Shown here in pieces: positions 58,062 to 64,000 of a stretch of 64,000 bases of DNA. The position numbers were made by a program, and so were the translations under genes. Position 1 is the stretch's first letter, and each line of letters opens with the position of its first letter. The notes beneath the pieces are model-generated. The model was not told the origin of the DNA. It did not search any database and was given only the letters and a program-made list of their open reading frames with translations. The stretch is from Mytilisepta virgata (Eukaryota; Mollusca; Bivalvia; Mytilida; Mytilidae): assembly GCA_028015205.1 (NCBI GenBank), contig CM051521.1, positions 68,494,314 to 68,558,313 of the forward strand, written 5' to 3'.

Positions 58062-59442
58062 TAAGGTCTTTCCATTCGATTATGGAGAGTGTTATGACAC
58101 CCTAGTAAGTCTTTTTTACCTTAAAATGTTGTAAAAAATCTTAAAAACCATGAACAAACTGTTTAAAAGCCAAGTTCAATATCTAGGACATGACCTTGAC
58201 CTTTGACCTTTTGATCTTTTTGGAGGTCAATGGTCCTTGGTGTCATTTCAAAAGACCCGGTGCCTTTACTATATACCATTATCAAGTTGTTTATGAAAAA
58301 CTATTTAATTTTATGTTCTAAGGACAATAACTCTTACAAGATGACGTCATAGGACTTTGACACTAATGGAACAAAGTTGCGTCTCAATGTCCTTTACATT
58401 TTCCCCATTATATTTCATTATCTATCTTCTACCGTTTCAGAGGAATACTCATAACAAGGAAAAGTCAAACTTTAGAACTTGACCTTGACCTTTGACCTTG
58501 ACATTATTTTTCTTGGAATGGCTTGTGGAGACCAACTATAAAGTTTCATATTGATATCTGATCCCTAACCTTACTTTTGACCCTTAAAGTCTTCTGTCTA
58601 GATTTTGATGCAGTTATGCCCCTTGAAGGAGTCATCAAATCTCTTTGGACCAAATGTAATGAATCATCGGTCTACGTAGTTGAACATTTTCCACCCTTAA
58701 GTTTTAGCGTATCTCTTATGGTTTCAGAGTTTAAATCATAACAAGGGTTACGGTGTTCAGGGAGATAACTCTGTAATGTAAAAAAGTTCGATAACTCAGG
58801 GTCGATTTCAAATAGATTTTAACACACCGATATCATATAAGAAGTTTCATATTGATACGTCGTAAGCTGTTGAAACAAGAAGACTTTGAAATGTGGCGGA
58901 AGAAAAGAATAAAAATAATTTACAACTTGACCTTGACCTTTGACCTTGACATTATTTTTCTTGGAATGGTTTGTGGAGACAAACTTTAAAGTTTCATATT
59001 GATATCTGATCCCTAACCTTACTTTTGACCCTTAGAGTCTTCTCTCTAGATTTTGATGCAGTTATGCCCCTTGAAGGAGTCATCAAATCTCTTTGGACCA
59101 AATGTAATGAATCATCGGTCTACATAGTTGAACATTTTCCCTCCTTAAGTTTTAGCGTATCTGTTACGGTTTCAGAGTTTAAATCATAACAAGGGTTACG
59201 GTGTTCGGAGAGATAACTCTGTAATGGAAAAAAGTTCGATAACTCAGGGTTGATATCGAATAGATTTTAACTCACCGATATCATATAAGAAGTTACATAA
59301 TGATATGTCGTAAGCTCTTAAAAACAGAAGACTTTGAAATGTGGTGGAAAAGAAAGAATAAAATTAATAATAATAATAATAATCATAAGAATAGCTATAT
59401 GTCTTTCCATTTGGAAATGGAAAGACCTAATAACTAGAAAGA
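58062..59442 (+). repeat. Block C1 with an internal ~440-bp duplication
   Basis: Starts ATTCGATTATGGAGAGTG. Clusters TGACCTTGACCTTTGACCTT at 58191, 58481 and 58927. The segment from TTGACATTATTTTTCTTGG to GTGGCGGAAGAAAAGAATAA occurs twice (about 58480-58918 and 58925-59360). The second copy ends with a TAA repeat and the hairpin at 59401. Confidence 0.85.
59401..59426. other. Second-type hairpin on GTCTTTCC
   Basis: GTCTTTCCATTT and AAATGGAAAGAC pair perfectly over 12 bp around GG. The same outer stem as at 1394 but with the inner pairs replaced by others. Confidence 0.7.
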
Positions 59443-59463
59443 CAATTGTTCAGAGAACAATTG
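59443..59463 (+). other. Terminal-type hairpin
   Basis: CAATTGTTC-AGA-GAACAATTG then CAAGGTCTTTCCC, preceded by AACTAGAAAGA. Confidence 0.75.
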
Positions 59464-61171
59464 CAAGGTCTTTCCCTTGTCAAATTGCAATTAAGGCCAT
59501 TAAGCATGACTGTTGACCGTCTATTTAGACTTGCATAGTCAAAATATAGGACTCTGTCACAATGACCTTGACCTTTGACCTTAAATTTTGAGTTCTTCAA
59601 CTCTAAAATAGGTCCCTGAACATAAATATGTATGGTTGCTAGGTACTTTTACATCAGTTGCTAAGGACTTTTTCAATGACCTTGACCAATGACCTTCTAT
59701 TTTAACCTCTAAGGCTCTATAATAGTATCCTGAGCATAAATATATATGGTTGCTAGGTACTATTCCATCAGTTACTAAGGACTTTTTTCGATGACCTTGA
59801 CCCTTGACCTTCCATTTTGACCTCTATAGCTCTATAATATGATCCTGAACATAAATATATGTGGTTGCTAGGTACTTTTCCATCAGTTACTAAGGACTTT
59901 TTCGATGACCTTGACCCTTGACCTTCCATTTTGACCTCTATGGCTCTATAATATGATCCTGAACATAAATATATATGGTTGCTAGGTACTTTTCCATCAG
60001 TTGCTAAGGACTTTTTCAATGACCTTGATCCTTGACCTTCAATTTTCACCTCTATAGTTCTATAATAGGGTCCTGACCATAAATATATATGGTTGCTAGG
60101 TACTTTTCCGTCGGTTGCTAAGGGCTTTTTCGATGACCTTGATATCTGACTTTTGACCTTGGTACTAAAATGTAGATCTTTTGAAACTGATCTTTTTTTG
60201 TATTAACATTTTCTTCATATCTATAATGGTTTTCGAGATATAGGATAAAACAAACATGCCTCAAGGGCAGTAACTCGTATAAGAAGTCATCGTACAACTT
60301 CAGACCCAATGAGACAAACTTAGATCTTGACAAGATAAACATTTCCCCCAATATAATTCATCAGCTATTTGTTACGGTTTCTGAGTTATTCTCATAACAA
60401 GGTATAAGGTCAAAGGTCAAGTGCGACCTTGACCTTTGACCTTGGGGTCATTTTGAAGAATAAGACATTTGATGACTATTGGTGAAAGTCCCAAGTCTTT
60501 ACGACTAACAGTTTCTGAGTTTTGACCATGTACGCGTTTCGTCAAATATTCAAGGGCCAGTAACTCCTATAAGGAGTCGATAAACCAAGTTGAGCGAAAC
60601 ATGACAAAGTTGCGTCTTGCAAAGATGAACATTTTTGCCAACATATTTCATCAGCTATCTTTTACGGTTTATGAGTTATTTCCATAACAAGGTATAAGGT
60701 CAAAGGTCAAGTGTGACCTTGACCTTTGACCTTGGGGTCATTTTGTAGAATAAGACATCTGATGACTAATGGTGAAAGTCCCATGTCTCTACGACTAACG
60801 GTTTATGAGTTTCGATCATGCACGCGCTCCGTCAAATATTCAAGAGCCAGTAACTCCCATAAGGAGTCGATAAACCAAGTTGAGCGAAACATGACAAACT
60901 TGCGTCTTGCGAAGATGAACATTTTTCCTAATATATTTGATTACCTATTTGTTACGGTTCCTGAGTTATTTCGATAACAATGGTTTACGGTATTTGGGCA
61001 GATAACTCTGTATGGAAAAGAGTTCGGCTTCACGGTGTCAATCCTAAATCCGGTTTATCATTCCGAACCAACTGGTGAAATGTCATTTCGATATGTCGCG
61101 AAATGAAGAAAATTCTTGACATCGAAGTTGGCGGAAAAGAAGACAAAAAATAATAAGAATAACTAGTAAGA
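59464..61171 (+). repeat. Block B4 with a five-copy 114-bp array
   Basis: Array about 59570-60140, then the B1-type body (GGTATAAGGTCAAAGGTCAA at 60400 and 60690) and GGCGGAAAAGAAGACAAAAA before the hairpin. Follows a C block, so B and C types alternate here. Confidence 0.85.
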
Positions 61172-61192
61172 CATTTGTTCCGAGAACAAATG
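61172..61192 (+). other. Terminal-type hairpin, compensated variant
   Basis: CATTTGTTC-CGA-GAACAAATG then TAAGGTCTTTCC. Confidence 0.75.
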
Positions 61193-62528
61193 TAAGGTCT
61201 TTCCATTCGATTACGGAGAGTGTTATGACACCCTAGTAAGTCTTTTTTACCTTAAAATGTTGTAAACAATCTTGAAAACCATGAACAAACTGTTTAAAAA
61301 CCAAGTTCAATATCTAGGACATGACCTTGACCTTTGACCTTTTGATCTTTTTGGAGGTCAATGGTCCCTGGTGTCATTTCAAAAGACCCGGTGCCTTTAC
61401 TATATACCATTATCAAGTTGTTTATGAAAAACTATTTAATTTTATGTTCTAAGGACAATAACTCCTACAAGATGACGTCATAGGACTTTGACACTAATGG
61501 AACAAAGTTGCGTCTCAATGTCCTTTACATTTTCCCCCTTATATTTCATCATCTATCTTCTACCGTTTCAGAGGGATACTCATAACAAGGAAAAGTCAAA
61601 CTTTAGAACTTGACCTTGACCTTTGACCTTGACATTATTTTTCTTGGAATGGCTTGTGGAGACCAACTATAAAGTTTCATATTGATATCTGATCCCTAAC
61701 CTTACTTTTGACCCTTAAAGTCTTCTCTCTAGATTTTGATGCAGTTATGCCCCTTGAAGGAGTCATCAAATCTCTTTGGACCAAATGTAATGAATCATCG
61801 GTCTACGTAGTTGAACATTTTCCACCCTTAAGTTTTAGCGTATCTCTTACGGTTTCAGAGTTTAAATCATAACAAGGGTTACGGTGTTCGGGGAGATAAC
61901 TCTGTAATGGAAAAAAGTTCGATAACTCAGGGTCGATTTCGAATAGATTTTAACACGCCGATATCATATAATAAGTTTCATAATGATACGTCGTAAGCTG
62001 TTGAAACAAGAAGACTTTGAAATGTGGCGGAAAAAAAGAATAAAAATAATTTAGAACTTGACCTTGACCTTTGACCTTGACATTATTTTTCTTGGAATGG
62101 CTTTTGGAGACCAACTATAAAGTTTCATATTGATATCTGACCCCTAACCTTACTTTTGACCCTTAGAGTCTTCTGTCTAGATTTTGATGCAGTTATGCCC
62201 CTTGAAGGAGTCATCAAATCTCTTTGGACCAAATGTAATGAATCATCGGTCTACGTAGTTGAACATTTTCCACCCTTAAGTTTTAGCGTATCTCTTACGG
62301 TTTCAGAGTTTAAATCATAACAAGGGTTACGGTGTTCGGGGAGATAACTCTGTAATGGAAAAAAGTTCGATAACTCAGGGTTGATAGCGAATAGATTTTA
62401 ACACACCGATATCATATAAGAAGTTTCATAATGATATGTCGTAAGCTCTTAAAAACAGAAGACTTTGAAATGTGGCGGAAAAGAAAGAATAAAAATAATA
62501 ATAATAATAATCATAAGAATAGCTATAT

Positions 62529-62554
62529 GTCTTTCCATTTGGAAATGGAAAGAC
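62529..62554. other. Second-type hairpin
   Basis: Same GTCTTTCCATTT-GG-AAATGGAAAGAC stem-loop as at 59401. Confidence 0.7.
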
Positions 62555-62580
62555 CTAATAATAATCAGACGAATTACAGA

Positions 62581-62612
62581 AAGGTCTTTCCGTTGGAAAC
62601 GGGAAAGACCTT
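62581..62612. other. Second-type hairpin, variant
   Basis: AAGGTCTTTCCGTT and AACGGGAAAGACCTT pair around GGA, with one extra G in the right arm. The inner stem (CGTT/AACG) differs from its neighbour (CATTT/AAATG) with pairing kept. Confidence 0.65.
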
Positions 62613-62623
62613 AACTAGTAAGA

Positions 62624-62644
62624 CATTTGTTCCGAGAACAAATG
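62624..62644 (+). other. Terminal-type hairpin, compensated variant
   Basis: CATTTGTTC-CGA-GAACAAATG then TAAGGTCTTTCC, preceded by AACTAGTAAGA. Confidence 0.75.
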
Positions 62645-63975
62645 TAAGGTCTTTCCATTTGATTATGGAGAGTGTTATTTATGACACCCTAGTAAGTCTT
62701 TTTTACCTTAAAATGTTGTTAAAAAGTCTTAAAAACCATGAACAAACTGTTTAAAAGCCAAGTTCAATATCTAGGACATGACCTTGACCTTTGACCTTTT
62801 GATCTTTTTGAAGGTCAATGGTCCCTGGTGTCATTTCAAAAGACCCGGTGCCTTTACTATATACCATTATCAAGTTGTTTATGAAAAACTATTTAATTTT
62901 ATGTTCTAAGGACAATAACTCCTACAAGATGACGTCATAGGACTTTGACACTAATAGAACAAAGTTGCGTCTCAATGTCCTTTACATTTTCCCCATTATG
63001 ATTCATCATCTATCTTCTACCGTTTCAGAGGAATACTCATAACAAGGAAAAGTCAAAATTTAGAACTTGACCTTGACCTTTGACCTTGACCTTATTTTTC
63101 TTGGAATGCCTTGTGGAGACCAACTATAAAGTTTCATATTGATATCTGACCCCTAACCCTACTTTTGACCCTTAAAGTCTTCTGTCTAGATTTTGATGCA
63201 GTTATGCCCCTTGAAGGAGTCATCAAATCTCTTTGGACCAAATGTAATGAATCATCGGTCTACGTAGTTGAACATTTTCCATCCTTAAGTTTTAGCGTAT
63301 CTCTTACGGTGTCCGAGTTTAAATCATAACAAGGGTTACGGTGTTCGGAGAGATAACTTTGTAATGGAAAAAAGTTCGATAACTCAGGGTCGATTTCGAA
63401 TAGATTCTAAGACACCGATATCATATAAGAAGTTTCATAATGATACGTCGTAAGCTGTTGAAACAAGAAGACTTTGAAATGTGGCGGAAAAAAAAAGAAT
63501 AAAAATAATTTAGAACTTGACCTTGACCTTTGACCTTGACATCATTTTTCTTGGAATGGCTTGTGGAGACCAACTATAAAGTTTCATATTGATATCTGAC
63601 CCCTCACCTTATTTTTGACCCTTAAAGTCTTCTGTCTAGATTTTGATGCAGTTATGCCCCTTGAAGGAGTCATCAAATCTCTTTGGACCAAATGTAATGA
63701 ATCATCGGTCTACGTAGTTGAACATTTTCCACCCTTAAGTTTTAGCGTATCTCTTACGGTTTCAGAGTTTAAATCATAACAAGGGTTACGGTGTTCGGGG
63801 AGATAACTCTGTAATGGAAAAAAGTTCGATAACTCAGGGTTGATATCGAATAGATTTTAACACACCGATGTCATATAAGAAGTTTCATAATGATATGTCG
63901 TAAGCTCTTAAAAACAGAAGACTTTGAAATGTGGCGGAAAAGAAAGAATAAAAATAATAATAATAACTAGTAAGA
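62645..63975 (+). repeat. Block C3 with internal duplication
   Basis: Head-to-tail copy of C2: clusters at 62779, 63067 and 63518, the same two ~445-bp halves, ending GTGGCGGAAAAGAAAGAATA. The array probably continues past the window. Confidence 0.85.
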
Positions 63976-63996
63976 CATTTGTTCCGAGAACAAATG
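63976..63996 (+). other. Terminal-type hairpin at the window edge
   Basis: CATTTGTTC-CGA-GAACAAATG followed by TAAG at the end of the window. Confidence 0.7.
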
Positions 63997-64000
63997 TAAG

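Larger units (their letters stand above)
61193..62623 (+). repeat. Block C2 with internal duplication
   Basis: Close copy of C1: clusters at 61322, 61610 and 62056, two ~445-bp halves, TAA repeat, then two second-type hairpins (62529-62554 and 62581-62612) before the terminal hairpin. The 107-codon frame at 62431-62754 spans this junction and is not a gene. Confidence 0.85.

Noticed and set aside
1..64000. CRISPR array
   Set aside because: The repeats are long, spacerless tandem units of a eukaryotic genome; no short direct repeat with unique spacers is present.
1..64000. tRNA, rRNA or snRNA genes
   Set aside because: I looked for B-box-like GGTTCGAATCC and cloverleaf patterns and found none convincing. 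The 2.94-kb tandem unit has no rRNA-like conserved sequence.

Overview
The window is repeat-dominated animal DNA with no intact host gene. The element families (Ty3/gypsy, DIRS, Penelope-like, BEL/Pao, an IS4/ISL2EU-type DDE transposase) and the AT-rich non-coding satellites fit a metazoan. A bivalve or other mollusc is my best guess from the general look of the repeats; that is inference only. Every recognisable coding region is a broken mobile-element remnant, apart from one nearly intact transposase frame.

Layout. 1-18480: six near-identical direct copies of a 2.94-kb non-coding unit plus the start of a seventh. 18481-23689: older, diverged relatives of the unit with internal 288-bp monomers. 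23690-25988: a DIRS-like retroelement fragment on the minus strand. 25989-34607: one decayed Ty3/gypsy element on the minus strand, split by two nested insertions (a Penelope-like element in RNase H, and a TTAA-flanked DNA transposon between protease and RT). 33748-37839: a 2,046-bp tandem duplication carrying the gag start, primer-binding region and LTR. 38054-45075: a transposase gene between two oppositely oriented arrays of a ~313-bp satellite, with a complete hammerhead-ribozyme fold (42436-42490) at the inner edge of the right array. 45076-48518: mostly unrecognised AT-rich sequence. 48520-49259: a BEL/Pao gag scrap and a near-palindromic MITE filled with 21-bp repeats. 49684-53323: an inverted, diverged copy of the 2.94-kb unit and its 288-bp monomers. 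53324-64000: alternating blocks of two further related non-coding repeat families.

Two signatures tie the repeat families together. The first is clusters of AGGTCA half-sites spaced as DR0 and DR1, often near a TGACGTCA palindrome; they read on the plus strand in the left part and on the minus strand in the right part. The second is a 9-bp-stem hairpin next to AAGGTCTTTCC that marks block boundaries and shows compensatory base changes in its stem. Together with the direct head-to-tail arrangement, this suggests tandemly arrayed non-autonomous transposons rather than ordinary satellites. The best single find is the hammerhead ribozyme.
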